39,790 bases of DNA from JAVXAG01 sp040307645 (GCA_040307645.1 JAWRJF010000080.1:1-39790), one strand, 5' to 3'; shown: positions 1 through 9,427, counted from the stretch's first letter. The notes: generated by a model not told the origin, from the letters alone. Numbers and translations: made by a program.

Positions 1-27
1 GATTTATAGGAGATAATATATTATATT

Positions 28-747
28 ATGTTAGATAAAACAAAAATCCCAGTACACGTTGCCATAATAATGGATGGCAATGGCAGATGGGCAGAAAAAA
101 GATTTCTACCTAAAATTGCCGGTCATAATGCAGGAATGCAGGCAATGAAGGAGATTGTAAAAAAAGCCTCAACAATAGGAATTAAATACTTGACCGTATA
201 CGCCTTTTCTACAGAGAATTGGAAAAGATCGGCGGAAGAAGTTAGTGGCATTTTTAAATTAATGGTAAAATATATAGACAATGAATTAAATGAGCTTCAT
301 GAGAATAACGTAAAAGTCCATGTTATGGGAGACTATTCAGCTATTCCGGCTTTAGCTGTAGAAAAATTAGAAAAATCCTTGGAGACCACTAAAAATAATA
401 CTGGTCTTCAGTTTAATATTGCTTTAAACTATGGAAGTAGAGCGGAAATAGTAAGAGCAATGAAAAATATATATGAAGACATAAAAAAAGGGATACTATG
501 TGAAGAATTAACGGAAGATATAGTTAGTAGATATCTTTATACTGGAAATAAAAATATTCCAGACCCGGACCTTATTATAAGAACTAGTGGTGAGAAGAGA
601 CTTTCTAATTTCATGTTATGGCAGAGCGCTTATAGCGAGTTTTCCTTTACAGATGTACTATGGCCAGACTTTAAACCTTTAGAATTCGAAAGAATAATAG
701 AAGATTATCAAAATAGAGACAGACGTTTTGGTGGGAGGAAGAAATAA
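28..747 (+). CDS. uppS: Isoprenyl transferase (undecaprenyl diphosphate synthase)
   Basis: Cis-prenyltransferase that extends farnesyl-PP with isopentenyl-PP to undecaprenyl-PP, the lipid carrier for peptidoglycan and wall polymers. The N-terminus carries the family signature IIMDGNGRWA (residues 13-22, with the catalytic Asp). Near the C-terminus the conserved IIRTSGEKRLSNFMLWQ segment supplies the Arg/Ser pair that binds isopentenyl-PP. The length of 239 residues is normal for the family. An AGGAG lies at 8-12, rather far from the ATG (15 bases), but no better start is visible and the N-terminus matches homologues. It is the first complete gene of the lipid/isoprenoid operon; its stop codon overlaps the cdsA start by one base (TAATG), implying translational coupling. 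The operon promoter lies outside the window. Confidence 0.97.
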   Translation: MLDKTKIPVHVAIIMDGNGRWAEKRFLPKIAGHNAGMQAMKEIVKKASTIGIKYLTVYAFSTENWKRSAEEVSGIFKLMVKYIDNELNELHENNVKVHVMGDYSAIPALAVEKLEKSLETTKNNTGLQFNIALNYGSRAEIVRAMKNIYEDIKKGILCEELTEDIVSRYLYTGNKNIPDPDLIIRTSGEKRLSNFMLWQSAYSEFSFTDVLWPDFKPLEFERIIEDYQNRDRRFGGRKK

Positions 748-1532
748 TGAAAACAAGAGTATTATCAGGTTTAGCAATGGTACCACTGCTTTTTATAATT
801 TACTTTGGCGGATACTGGCTAAAAGGGGCTGCATTTATTATTGCGTTAATCGGTATTAAGGAATTCTTTAACGGATTTAGGGCAATGGGAATTCATCCTT
901 CTGATACCATTGCATATGTTTCACTATTTTCTTTAAACGCAATAAATTTTATCTGGCCTGACCAACATGAATATATAATTGCATGGTTTGCAGCAAGCAT
1001 AGTTGCATGCTCATTATATATGTTTAGAATAAATACAAGAAAAATAGAAGATTCCATGGCTACAATGCTTGGAATTATCTATGTGATATTTTTTTCATTC
1101 CATGTAGTTTTAGTGGATCAAACCGGAGAATATAAGATATTAATCTGGCTAGTGATATTATCAGCGTTTTGTACTGATATAATGGCATACTTTTCAGGAT
1201 ACTTATTTGGAAAACATAAATTGTGTCCTAACTTAAGCCCTAAAAAAACTATTGAAGGAGCAATAGGCGGAGCGATTGGCAGCATATTATTCTGTGGCCT
1301 TTTTGGGTATTTTTTTGTACCAAGACTACTTGTACACTGCTTAATTATTGGACTATTAGGAGGAATATTATCACAGTGTGGTGACCTTACAGCCTCTGCA
1401 TATAAGAGAAAAATGGGTATAAAAGATTATGGAAACTTGATTCCTGGACACGGTGGTATTATGGATAGATTTGATAGTGTATTATTTACAGCGCCACTTG
1501 TGTATTATTACATTGTTTTAGTTTTATTATAA
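747..1532 (+). CDS. cdsA: Phosphatidate cytidylyltransferase (CDP-diglyceride synthase)
   Basis: Integral membrane enzyme that makes CDP-diacylglycerol from phosphatidate and CTP, the branch-point precursor of bacterial phospholipids. The 261-residue protein is a series of hydrophobic helices. The C-terminal part carries the CDS signature: SAYKR, then KD, then GHGGIMDRFDS, with the Asp residues that bind metal and substrate. An internal LSPKKTIEGAIGG segment is also typical. The gene starts on the last base of the uppS stop codon (TAATG), with GGGAGGAAG in the 3' end of uppS as its ribosome binding site. The uppS-cdsA-dxr-rseP order is widespread in bacteria and supports the assignment. Confidence 0.97.
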   Translation: MKTRVLSGLAMVPLLFIIYFGGYWLKGAAFIIALIGIKEFFNGFRAMGIHPSDTIAYVSLFSLNAINFIWPDQHEYIIAWFAASIVACSLYMFRINTRKIEDSMATMLGIIYVIFFSFHVVLVDQTGEYKILIWLVILSAFCTDIMAYFSGYLFGKHKLCPNLSPKKTIEGAIGGAIGSILFCGLFGYFFVPRLLVHCLIIGLLGGILSQCGDLTASAYKRKMGIKDYGNLIPGHGGIMDRFDSVLFTAPLVYYYIVLVLL

Positions 1533-1542
1533 AAGGAGAAAA

Positions 1543-2688
1543 ATGAAAAAAATAGGTATATTAGGAAGCACTGGGTCAATAGGAACCCAAAGCCTTGATA
1601 TAATTGAGAAAAACCGTGACAAATTTTCTGTTTCGGTTCTTTCTTGTGGTTCAAATATAGAATTATTATCAGATCAGATTGAAAGATTTAGTCCAGAGCT
1701 TGCGGTTACTGCTAGAGAGGAAGACGCTATAGCTTTATCAAAAAAACACGCAAACACAGAAATCCTCTATGGTATTAACGGATTAATTTCAGCAGCAAAA
1801 GCTTCAGATTCCGATATGATTTTGAATTCACTGATTGGAATAATGGGACTTGTACCTACCTATCATGCAATTAAAGCTGGAAAAGATATTGCTTTAGCAA
1901 ATAAAGAAACTTTAGTTGCAGGTGGTGAAATTGTAATGAAAGCTGTATCCCAGTCAGGAGTAAAGCTATTGCCTGTAGATAGTGAGCATAGTGCAATTTT
2001 TCAATGTCTAATGGGAAATAAAGATAAAAAGATAAAAAAAATACTTTTGACGGCTTCTGGAGGACCATTCAGAGGCAAAAGCCTTGATGAATTACAATGT
2101 GTATCTTTGAAACAGGCATTAAATCATCCTAAGTGGTCGATGGGAAAGAAAATCACTATCGATTCTGCTACAATGATGAATAAAGGTCTTGAAGTAATAG
2201 AGGCAAAATGGCTTTTTGATGTTGACATTGACAATATAGAAGTTTTGGTACACCCTCAGAGTATTGTACATTCAATGGTGGAATTTGAAGATACTTCAGT
2301 ATTAGCCCAAATGGGTATACCAGATATGAGAATACCTATAAGTTTAGCCTTTGCTTATCCCGATAGGTTACCATATGATGGGAAAAGTCTCAACTTTTTT
2401 GAAGAGGGTAGAAATTTAACATTTGAAAAACCGGACATGAAGGTCTTTAAATGTATCGAAATGGCTTATGAGGCATCCAGAGCAGGTGGAAGCTATCCTG
2501 TTGCATTAAATGGTGCTAACGAAGTACTGGTAGAGATGTTTTTAGAGGGTAAAATTAAGTTTATTGAAATACAAGAATATCTGGAAAAAATTCTAGATAG
2601 CCATAATGCTACATATAATTTAGATTTAGAAGGAATATTAGAAGTAGATAGGGAAATAAGAGAATATACTACTAAAATAGTAAGGTAA
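1543..2688 (+). CDS. dxr: 1-deoxy-D-xylulose 5-phosphate reductoisomerase
   Basis: Second enzyme of the MEP isoprenoid pathway: NADPH-dependent rearrangement and reduction of DXP to MEP, the target of fosmidomycin. The N-terminal GSTGSIGTQSLDI (residues 8-20) is the dinucleotide-binding motif. Middle segments LLPVDSEHSAIFQ, TASGGPFRG, HPKWSMGKKITIDSATMMNK and GLEVIEAKWLF hold the metal- and substrate-binding residues. Length (381) is normal. AAAGGAG precedes the ATG at good spacing, ten bases after cdsA. Together with ispG downstream it shows that the organism uses the MEP route. Confidence 0.97.
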   Translation: MKKIGILGSTGSIGTQSLDIIEKNRDKFSVSVLSCGSNIELLSDQIERFSPELAVTAREEDAIALSKKHANTEILYGINGLISAAKASDSDMILNSLIGIMGLVPTYHAIKAGKDIALANKETLVAGGEIVMKAVSQSGVKLLPVDSEHSAIFQCLMGNKDKKIKKILLTASGGPFRGKSLDELQCVSLKQALNHPKWSMGKKITIDSATMMNKGLEVIEAKWLFDVDIDNIEVLVHPQSIVHSMVEFEDTSVLAQMGIPDMRIPISLAFAYPDRLPYDGKSLNFFEEGRNLTFEKPDMKVFKCIEMAYEASRAGGSYPVALNGANEVLVEMFLEGKIKFIEIQEYLEKILDSHNATYNLDLEGILEVDREIREYTTKIVR

Positions 2689-2707
2689 TAATAAAAGGGG
2701 GCATAAG

Positions 2708-3703
2708 ATGACATTTATTTACGCAGTAATTTTATTTTGTCTTTTGATATTTCCACATGAGTTGGGACATTTCATTGTGGCAAAAGCTGTAGGAGTAAAG
2801 GTAAATGAGTTTGCAATGGGTATGGGACCCGCACTTTATAAAAAACAAAAAGGGGAAACCTTATATGCTATAAGGCTAATACCTATAGGTGGGTATTGTG
2901 CAATGGAAGGTGAGAATGAGGAATCAGAAGATAACAGAGCCTTCAATAATAAGCCTGTTTGGGCTAAGATATCAGTATTGGCAGCAGGTTCGATTATGAA
3001 TATCGTTATTGCGATTTTAGTATTATCAATAATACTTGGAGTTACTGGTAATGCTACAACAACAATAGCTAAAGTGGAAAAAAACAGTCCGGCATATGAG
3101 GCAGGTATAATGAAGGGAGATAAAATCCTATCAATAAACGGGTCGAGAATAGAAGACTGGAATGATATTACAGGTTTAATATCTCTAAATGATAAAGATG
3201 TTAATATTAATCTAAAAAGAGGAAATAAAGATATTTCAATAACTGCATTTCCTAAGAAATCAGAAGATGGTAGATATATTATCGGTATAATACCTGAAGT
3301 TAAGCACAACCCTATAATCGCAGTAGAAAATGGAGTTAAAGCTACCTGGAGCATGACTAAAACTATGTTTGTTGCATTAAAACAGCTGATAACAGGTCAG
3401 GTTTCTGCGACGGAACTTGCAGGGCCCGTTGGAATGATTTCGCTTGTTAGCGATACGAATAAATATGGATTATGGTACTTAGGTTACCTTACTGCTTTGA
3501 TTAGTATAAACCTTGCCATAGTAAACATGTTACCATTTCCGGCCTTAGATGGTGGAAGGATTGTCTTTGTATTTATTAGAAAAGTTACTGGTAAAATGAT
3601 CAGTGATGATCTTGAAGGAAAAATCCATATGGCAGGTATAATATTGTTGTTTGGACTTATGATATTTGCAACATGGAACGATATAACGAGGTTAGTAGGA
3701 TGA
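2708..3703 (+). CDS. rseP: RseP/RasP-type site-2 intramembrane zinc metalloprotease
   Basis: Membrane-embedded protease that cleaves anti-sigma factors and remnant signal peptides after site-1 processing. The first membrane helix carries HELGH (residues 17-21), the zinc motif. A single PDZ domain follows (about residues 120-195, with an NSPAYEAGIMKGDKILSING-like core). A later hydrophobic segment holds the third ligand motif in MLPFPALDGGR. Length 331 fits Gram-positive RasP/YluC. GGGGG upstream acts as the binding site. The stop overlaps the ispG start as ATGA. The substrate is unknown here; no sigma/anti-sigma pair lies in the window. Confidence 0.95.
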   Translation: MTFIYAVILFCLLIFPHELGHFIVAKAVGVKVNEFAMGMGPALYKKQKGETLYAIRLIPIGGYCAMEGENEESEDNRAFNNKPVWAKISVLAAGSIMNIVIAILVLSIILGVTGNATTTIAKVEKNSPAYEAGIMKGDKILSINGSRIEDWNDITGLISLNDKDVNINLKRGNKDISITAFPKKSEDGRYIIGIIPEVKHNPIIAVENGVKATWSMTKTMFVALKQLITGQVSATELAGPVGMISLVSDTNKYGLWYLGYLTALISINLAIVNMLPFPALDGGRIVFVFIRKVTGKMISDDLEGKIHMAGIILLFGLMIFATWNDITRLVG

Positions 3704-4743
3704 GTAAACAGGTAAAATGTGGGGGCGTTTTAATTGGTGGTGGTGCCCCAATTTCTATTCAATCTATGACAAATGTAGATTCTCGAGATGAAATTGCACT
3801 GATTAACCAGATAAAAGCTTTAGAAAAAGCAGGGTGTGATATTGTTAGAATAGCCATCCCTGATATTGAATCATCTGAAACTTTAAAAAAAATAAAACTT
3901 CAAGCTAATGTTCCTATAGTAGCGGATATTCATTTTGATTATAGACTCGCGATAGCTGCTATAGAATCAGGTGCAGATAAAATTAGAATTAATCCTGGAA
4001 ATATTGGTGAAAGAACTAGGGTAAAGGCTGTTGTAGAGGCTGCTAGAGAAAGAAATATACCAATTAGAATAGGAGTTAATTCAGGTTCCCTAGAAAAAGA
4101 TATTTTGGAAAAATCAGGAGGCGTCACTGCAGAGGGCCTTGCGGAAAGTGCTTTACGGAATATACAAATAATAGAAGACATGGGATATGATAATCTAGTA
4201 GTTTCCCTAAAGTCTTCTGATGTATTAACTAATTATATTGCCCATAAAATCGTATCAAAAAAAACTGATCATCCGATACATATTGGAATCACGGAGGCCG
4301 GGACTTTAAAAAGAGGCAAGGTAAAGTCGGCCATAGGAATAGGAAGTCTTTTGTTAGAAGGCATAGGGGATACAATGAGGGTATCATTAACTGCAGATCC
4401 TGTTTTAGAGGTCGCCTATGCAAAAGAAATTCTTGAGGCCATAGGTATCCGTAAAACAAAAGTAGATTTAGTATCATGTCCTACGTGTGGTCGAACAAAA
4501 GTAGATTTACAGGGTCTTGCTGAACAAGTAGAAATGAGATTGCAAAACATCGATATCGATAGAAATATAAAGGTTGCAGTGATGGGCTGCGCGGTTAATG
4601 GACCAGGTGAAGCTAAAGAAGCAGACTATGGAATTGCAGGTGGAGACGGTAAAGGTCTTATTTTTGCCAAGGGAAAAATAATAAAGACTGTTGATGAAAA
4701 AGATATTGTTGAAGAGTTAGTTAAGATAATAGAAGAATCATGA
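3700..4743 (+). CDS. ispG: 4-hydroxy-3-methylbut-2-enyl diphosphate synthase (flavodoxin)
   Basis: Penultimate MEP-pathway enzyme, an iron-sulfur protein converting MEcPP to HMBPP. The N-terminal TIM-barrel part shows SIQSMTNVDSRD and ADIHFDYRLA. The C-terminal part has the [4Fe-4S] ligands: Cys residues in VSCPTCGRTK and in VMGCAVNGPGEA. I chose the ATG at 3700, which overlaps the rseP stop (ATGA), over an in-frame ATG at 3673; the 9-residue extension MERYNEVSR lies inside rseP and does not resemble the family N-terminus, whereas MSKQVKCGG does. The stop again overlaps the next gene (polC) as ATGA, so rseP, ispG and polC look translationally chained. Confidence 0.96.
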   Translation: MSKQVKCGGVLIGGGAPISIQSMTNVDSRDEIALINQIKALEKAGCDIVRIAIPDIESSETLKKIKLQANVPIVADIHFDYRLAIAAIESGADKIRINPGNIGERTRVKAVVEAARERNIPIRIGVNSGSLEKDILEKSGGVTAEGLAESALRNIQIIEDMGYDNLVVSLKSSDVLTNYIAHKIVSKKTDHPIHIGITEAGTLKRGKVKSAIGIGSLLLEGIGDTMRVSLTADPVLEVAYAKEILEAIGIRKTKVDLVSCPTCGRTKVDLQGLAEQVEMRLQNIDIDRNIKVAVMGCAVNGPGEAKEADYGIAGGDGKGLIFAKGKIIKTVDEKDIVEELVKIIEES

Positions 4744-7700
4744 GAGAATTAATTGATAGCACGATAAATTGGGATAAAATTAGCACCCATAAAAAAAGTG
4801 AATACAAATATTCAGTTGAAAAAGCTGTGATATCTAAAGAAAGCTCAGCCTTAAATATATGTTTAAGGCTGAATTTTGTAATTCCTTTTTTAGATGTTGA
4901 GCGAATTAAAGGATTAATTCTAAATAAGATTACACAACTAAGTGATGTGGAGTTCCATTTTATATATGAAGATGTAATTTTAGAAGAAAAGGAAATCGTT
5001 AATCTTTTTATTCCACATATGATACATATAGTGAATGGAAAGTATGCTCCAATTACCCGGACAATAGATACCAATAATTTTATCTATGAAGATGGTAAAT
5101 TGGAAATATTTGCTATTGGGATTACAGCTACTGAACAATTAAATAAAAATGTTGCAGATAAATTTAAGCATTTGCTTAAAGATAATTTTTCTATTGAAGC
5201 GAAAGTCCTTTTCAAAAATAATTCTAAGATTTATGAGGAAACTTTTGATGAAATAAAGAAAAATGAAGAAAATGAAATAAAAGAAGCTATGAAGCTCTAT
5301 TCTGAAAAGATTAGAAACAATAAACCAAAAGAAACACAGCCGGCACAGTCTGGATTTGGCGGATCTGAAAACCAAAAATGGAGAAGAAGAGAGAAAGAAA
5401 CTCCAGCTGAGGGTAATCGAATTATGGGGAAAGATATTGTTGGACGAGTAACTACTTTAGAAAGCTTATCCCCGGAATTAGGTACTGTTATCATCGAAGG
5501 TGTATTGTTTAAAAAGGATTCAAGGACTATAAGAAATGAAAAAAAACTTGTTACACTTTTAATAACAGATAAAAAGACCAGTGTTTGCATAAAAGCTTTT
5601 ACTTCAGATAATAAATGGAACGAAATAGATACTCTTCTAAAAAAAGGTGACTATATTAAAGTAAGAGGAGAAGCTCAGTGGGATACCTACGATAATTGTC
5701 TTGTAGTAATGGCAAAGGATATAGAAAAAGGCGAAATTAAAAACAGAGAAGACAATTACCGGGGTAAAAAGAGGGTGGAACTTCATGCTCATACAAAGAT
5801 GAGTGCTATGGATGGCTTAAACGAAGTTGAGACTTTAGTTGGTACTGCTGCTTTTTGGGGTCAACCTGCAGTTGCTGTTACTGACCATGGAGTTGTACAA
5901 AGTTTCCCTGATGCTGCTAAGAAAGCAAAAAAATTAAAAGGCGATAATATAGATATAAAGATAATATATGGACTGGAAGGATATGTTTTCGATGATTGTG
6001 ATTGTAAAAACCCTGATGGCACCATAGATTATAAGAAAAAGAAGACCAATCATATTATTATTTTGGCTAGAACACAGGCTGGCTTAAAAAATATATATAA
6101 ACTGGTTTCATACTCCCATTTAAATTATTTTTACAAGAGGCCAAGACTGCCTAAGTCGATTATTTCGGAACACAGGGAGGGACTAATTATTGGTTCAGCA
6201 TGTGAAGCCGGAGAAGTTTATAGAGCTATACTTGATGGAAAACCTGATGAAGAGGTTGAAAAAATAGCGTCATTTTATGACTATTTAGAAATTCAACCAT
6301 TAATAAATAATCAGTTTTTAATTGATCAAGGGAGAATTGAGGACAAAGAAGGCTTGAAAGAAATAAATCGTAAGATTGTTTCGCTTGCTGATAAACTTAA
6401 TAAACCAGTTGTTGCTACTACAGATGCTCATTATGATGAGCCTGAATCTGCGATATACCGAAATATTTTAATGGCAGGTCAAGGATATAAAGATGCGGAA
6501 AATGGTCAGGGCCTTTATATGAGGACTACTGAGGAAATGCTAGACGAATTCAGCTATTTAGGTGAAGAACGAGCTTATCAAGTTGTAGTTGAAAACACAA
6601 ATAAAATTGCTGATACTATAGAGGATATCCTGCCTGTACCAAAGGGAAAATTCCCACCAAGAATTCCTGGTGCAGAGGAAACATTAAGAGAAACCTGCAT
6701 GGAAAAGGCTTATGGAATTTATGGAAATCCATTGCCTGATAGAATTGGTGAGCGGTTAGAAAAAGAACTAAGCTCCATTATCAACAATGGATATGCAGTC
6801 ATGTATGTATCGGCACAAATGTTAGTACATAAATCTCTTGAAGACGGATACCTTGTAGGATCTAGAGGTTCCGTTGGATCTTCATTTGCTGCTACAATGG
6901 CGGGGATAACGGAGGTAAACCCCCTAGAACCCCATTATATTTGCCCAAATTGTAAATATTTAGAATGGGGAGATATGAATCTATATGACTGTGGAATAGA
7001 TATGCCGGAAAAAAACTGTCCTGAATGTGGAACTAAGATGGACCAAGACGGGTTTACTATACCTTTTGCTACTTTCCTCGGATTTGATGGAGATAAAGAG
7101 CCCGATATAGACCTTAATTTTGCGGGGGAATATCAGGCCACAGCTCATAGATATGTTGGCAAAATTTTTGGAGAAGAGAATGTATATAAAGCAGGAACTG
7201 TTGGAACCGTAGCAGATAAAACAGCCTATGGATATGTGATGAAATTCTTTGACGAGAGACAAAGGCCTATAAACAAATTTGAGGCGGACAGATTAACACA
7301 GTGTTGCACAGGAGTAAAACGTACTACAGGTCAGCATCCAGGTGGCATAATTATTGTACCCGATGATCATGAAATTTATGAGTTTTGTCCCGTCCAACAT
7401 CCTGCCAATGACACAAGCACAGACATTGTGACAACTCATTTTGACTACCATAAAATTGACGAAAACTTACTTAAGCTTGATATTTTAGGCCATAATGTGC
7501 CGTCTATGATAAGGCAGCTTCAAGATATGACAGGTGTAGATCCTCTTAAGGTATCGCTTACTGACAGAAAAGTTCTAAGTATATTTAATGGAACTTCAGC
7601 GCTGGAAATTAAAGATCCAGAATATGAATTTACTCATGGTAGCTATGCTATTCCAGAGTTTGGAACACCTTTTGTAAGGCAGATGTTAGATGATACTAAG

Positions 7701-8522
7701 CCAGATAAATTTGCTGATTTAGTAAGAATTTCGGGTTTTTCCCATGGTACTGATGTATGGCTGAATAATGCCCAAGATTATATTCGTAATGGAACGGCTA
7801 CAATGAGGGAAGTTATTTCTACTCGTGATGACATTATGAACTATTTAATATTAAAGGGAATCGAAAACAAGACATCTTTTAAAATAATGGAGGATGTAAG
7901 AAAAAACAGGCCATTAAAAGAAGAACAGCTTTCAATAATGAAGGAACACGGTGTTCCGGATTGGTATATTGACTCGTGTATAAAAATTCAATATATGTTC
8001 CCAAGAGCCCACGCGGTTGCTTACGTAATGATGTCTTTTAGAATGGCATGGTATAAGGTCTACTATCCAGTAGAGTTTTATGCAACCCATTTTACAAGTA
8101 CCGTTGCCAATTTTGATGCGGAGACGATTCTTAAAGGACCTAAGGCTGTAATGGATAAAATCGAAATGATAAATGCCAAGGGAAATAACGCAACCCCAAA
8201 AGAAAAAGACGAAGTTCTCGTCCTTGAAGTGGCATATGAAATGTATGCAAGAGGGTATGAGTTTTCTCCTGCTAGGCTCGGAAAATCTCAGGCACTAAAG
8301 TTTTGGAGTGATGAAGGTAAAGTACTATTGCCTTTTGTTGCTATCGAAGGGGTGGGAGATACTGCGGCAAAAGCTTTTGCATCTGAATATGACAAAAAGC
8401 CTTTTGATACAATTGAAGAAGCCGTCAAGCGTGCAAAACTAAACAAAACTGCAGTTGAAGGCTTAAGAAATCATGGAGTTTTTAAAGGGCTGCCAGAGAC
8501 AGATCAGCTTTGCTTATTTTAG
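4740..8522 (+). CDS. polC: DNA polymerase III alpha subunit PolC lacking the 3'-5' exonuclease domain
   Basis: Replicative DNA polymerase of Gram-positive bacteria. Domains seen: N-terminal domain (about 1-225), OB fold (about 230-335), PHP (from 345), polymerase palm/fingers/thumb and a C-terminal tail ending DQLCLF, a beta-clamp-binding motif (QLSLF in B. subtilis). Polymerase aspartates are D789 and D791 (PDIDLNF) and D914 (LKLDILG). Cys pairs in CPNC and CPEC form the zinc module. PHP ligands are H349/H351, D382/H383, E413, H438 and D562/H564. The usual DEDDh exonuclease (about 180 residues, starting with a VxFDxETTG-type motif) belongs between E413 and H438, but only a short CDCKNPDGTIDYKKKK-like linker is there. 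Total length is 1260 against about 1435 in B. subtilis, a difference of one exonuclease domain. The frame is intact. The start overlaps the ispG stop (ATGA). Confidence 0.96.
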   Translation: MRELIDSTINWDKISTHKKSEYKYSVEKAVISKESSALNICLRLNFVIPFLDVERIKGLILNKITQLSDVEFHFIYEDVILEEKEIVNLFIPHMIHIVNGKYAPITRTIDTNNFIYEDGKLEIFAIGITATEQLNKNVADKFKHLLKDNFSIEAKVLFKNNSKIYEETFDEIKKNEENEIKEAMKLYSEKIRNNKPKETQPAQSGFGGSENQKWRRREKETPAEGNRIMGKDIVGRVTTLESLSPELGTVIIEGVLFKKDSRTIRNEKKLVTLLITDKKTSVCIKAFTSDNKWNEIDTLLKKGDYIKVRGEAQWDTYDNCLVVMAKDIEKGEIKNREDNYRGKKRVELHAHTKMSAMDGLNEVETLVGTAAFWGQPAVAVTDHGVVQSFPDAAKKAKKLKGDNIDIKIIYGLEGYVFDDCDCKNPDGTIDYKKKKTNHIIILARTQAGLKNIYKLVSYSHLNYFYKRPRLPKSIISEHREGLIIGSACEAGEVYRAILDGKPDEEVEKIASFYDYLEIQPLINNQFLIDQGRIEDKEGLKEINRKIVSLADKLNKPVVATTDAHYDEPESAIYRNILMAGQGYKDAENGQGLYMRTTEEMLDEFSYLGEERAYQVVVENTNKIADTIEDILPVPKGKFPPRIPGAEETLRETCMEKAYGIYGNPLPDRIGERLEKELSSIINNGYAVMYVSAQMLVHKSLEDGYLVGSRGSVGSSFAATMAGITEVNPLEPHYICPNCKYLEWGDMNLYDCGIDMPEKNCPECGTKMDQDGFTIPFATFLGFDGDKEPDIDLNFAGEYQATAHRYVGKIFGEENVYKAGTVGTVADKTAYGYVMKFFDERQRPINKFEADRLTQCCTGVKRTTGQHPGGIIIVPDDHEIYEFCPVQHPANDTSTDIVTTHFDYHKIDENLLKLDILGHNVPSMIRQLQDMTGVDPLKVSLTDRKVLSIFNGTSALEIKDPEYEFTHGSYAIPEFGTPFVRQMLDDTKPDKFADLVRISGFSHGTDVWLNNAQDYIRNGTATMREVISTRDDIMNYLILKGIENKTSFKIMEDVRKNRPLKEEQLSIMKEHGVPDWYIDSCIKIQYMFPRAHAVAYVMMSFRMAWYKVYYPVEFYATHFTSTVANFDAETILKGPKAVMDKIEMINAKGNNATPKEKDEVLVLEVAYEMYARGYEFSPARLGKSQALKFWSDEGKVLLPFVAIEGVGDTAAKAFASEYDKKPFDTIEEAVKRAKLNKTAVEGLRNHGVFKGLPETDQLCLF

Positions 8523-9384
8523 TAATTTCAATAAAATCTTGCATTTGAGATGTTATTCTATGCTCCTGATTGTAACAAATGTAGAAATATCTGTTCATAG
8601 AAACATCATCTATATTGCATAAGTGTATTTGTTTATTTTCAATATGTTGGGTCAGACAACGTTCTGACAATATTCCAAGACCAAGATTGTGGCATACAGC
8701 ATCAATGATTGCAACGCTGCTGCTAGATTCCCATTTTATATTATATGGGATATGGTGAGTCAGCATTATGTTGTCAAAGATTGATCGTGTGCCACTACCT
8801 TTTTCACGCATTATAAAGTTTTCGTTTCGCAATTCTTCTATAGAAACAGAAGCTTTATATGCAAAAGGGTGACTGTTACTACAAAACAGCTGCAAGTTAT
8901 CCTCTATAATAGGAAGGGTTTGGATTTCTTCTCTTATAATAATTCCTTCAACTAATGCGATGTCTAATTCACCATGAAGTAGCATGTTCTCTATTTTCTC
9001 AGTATTATCAATGCATACTGTAGTTTCTATATCTGGATAATTCCTGTTTAGTTTTCCGATTAACGGGGCCATTATAGTGCTTCCTATAGTTAACGTTGCA
9101 CCTACTTTCAACAATCTTATTGAATTTATTCTCTTCATAGATTGTTCTAAATTATCATAGCTGGCAACGACTTCTCTTGCCTTTGACAAAAAAATCTTTC
9201 CTGAAGGAGTCAGCTTTAATTCTCTTGGCAGCCTTTGAAAAAATATTTCATCATATTCTTTTTCTAAATCAGAAATAATTTGACTTACTGTAGGTTGTGA
9301 AATATATAATTTTTTTGCTGCAGCACTCATTTTTTTATATTCTGCAACTGTAATAAATGTTTTTAACTGTTTGAAGGTAGCCAT
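8482..9384 (-). CDS. LysR-family transcriptional regulator, likely controls the adjacent yeiH
   Basis: Typical LysR-type regulator of 300 residues. The N-terminal winged helix-turn-helix covers about residues 1-60 (FKQLKTFITVAEYKKMSAAAKKL, then ISQPTVSQIISDLEKEY), followed by a linker helix and a two-lobed periplasmic-binding-like effector domain (about 90-295). The ATG at 9384 has AAGGGG upstream on the minus strand. It is divergent from the YeiH-type gene at 9529 across 144 bases, the classic arrangement for a LysR regulator and its target; in enterobacteria the YeiE/YeiH pair is organised in this way. The effector is unknown. The last 13 codons (ISKADLSLAAL end) are antisense to the end of polC, a 41-base convergent overlap. 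Confidence 0.93.
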   Translation of the reverse strand: MATFKQLKTFITVAEYKKMSAAAKKLYISQPTVSQIISDLEKEYDEIFFQRLPRELKLTPSGKIFLSKAREVVASYDNLEQSMKRINSIRLLKVGATLTIGSTIMAPLIGKLNRNYPDIETTVCIDNTEKIENMLLHGELDIALVEGIIIREEIQTLPIIEDNLQLFCSNSHPFAYKASVSIEELRNENFIMREKGSGTRSIFDNIMLTHHIPYNIKWESSSSVAIIDAVCHNLGLGILSERCLTQHIENKQIHLCNIDDVSMNRYFYICYNQEHRITSQMQDFIEITKISKADLSLAAL

Positions 9385-9427
9385 ATAATACCCCTTTCCC
9401 TTAATATACTTAATATATAGGTATAAT

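Noticed and set aside
2836..3354. 172-codon minus-strand frame inside rseP
   Set aside because: Lies opposite the PDZ and membrane coding region of a certain gene; no start signal.
5997..6047. A frameshift or decayed exonuclease in PolC
   Set aside because: The frame is continuous and the linker is only about 20 codons, leaving no room for remnants of a 180-residue domain; a clean domain loss fits better.
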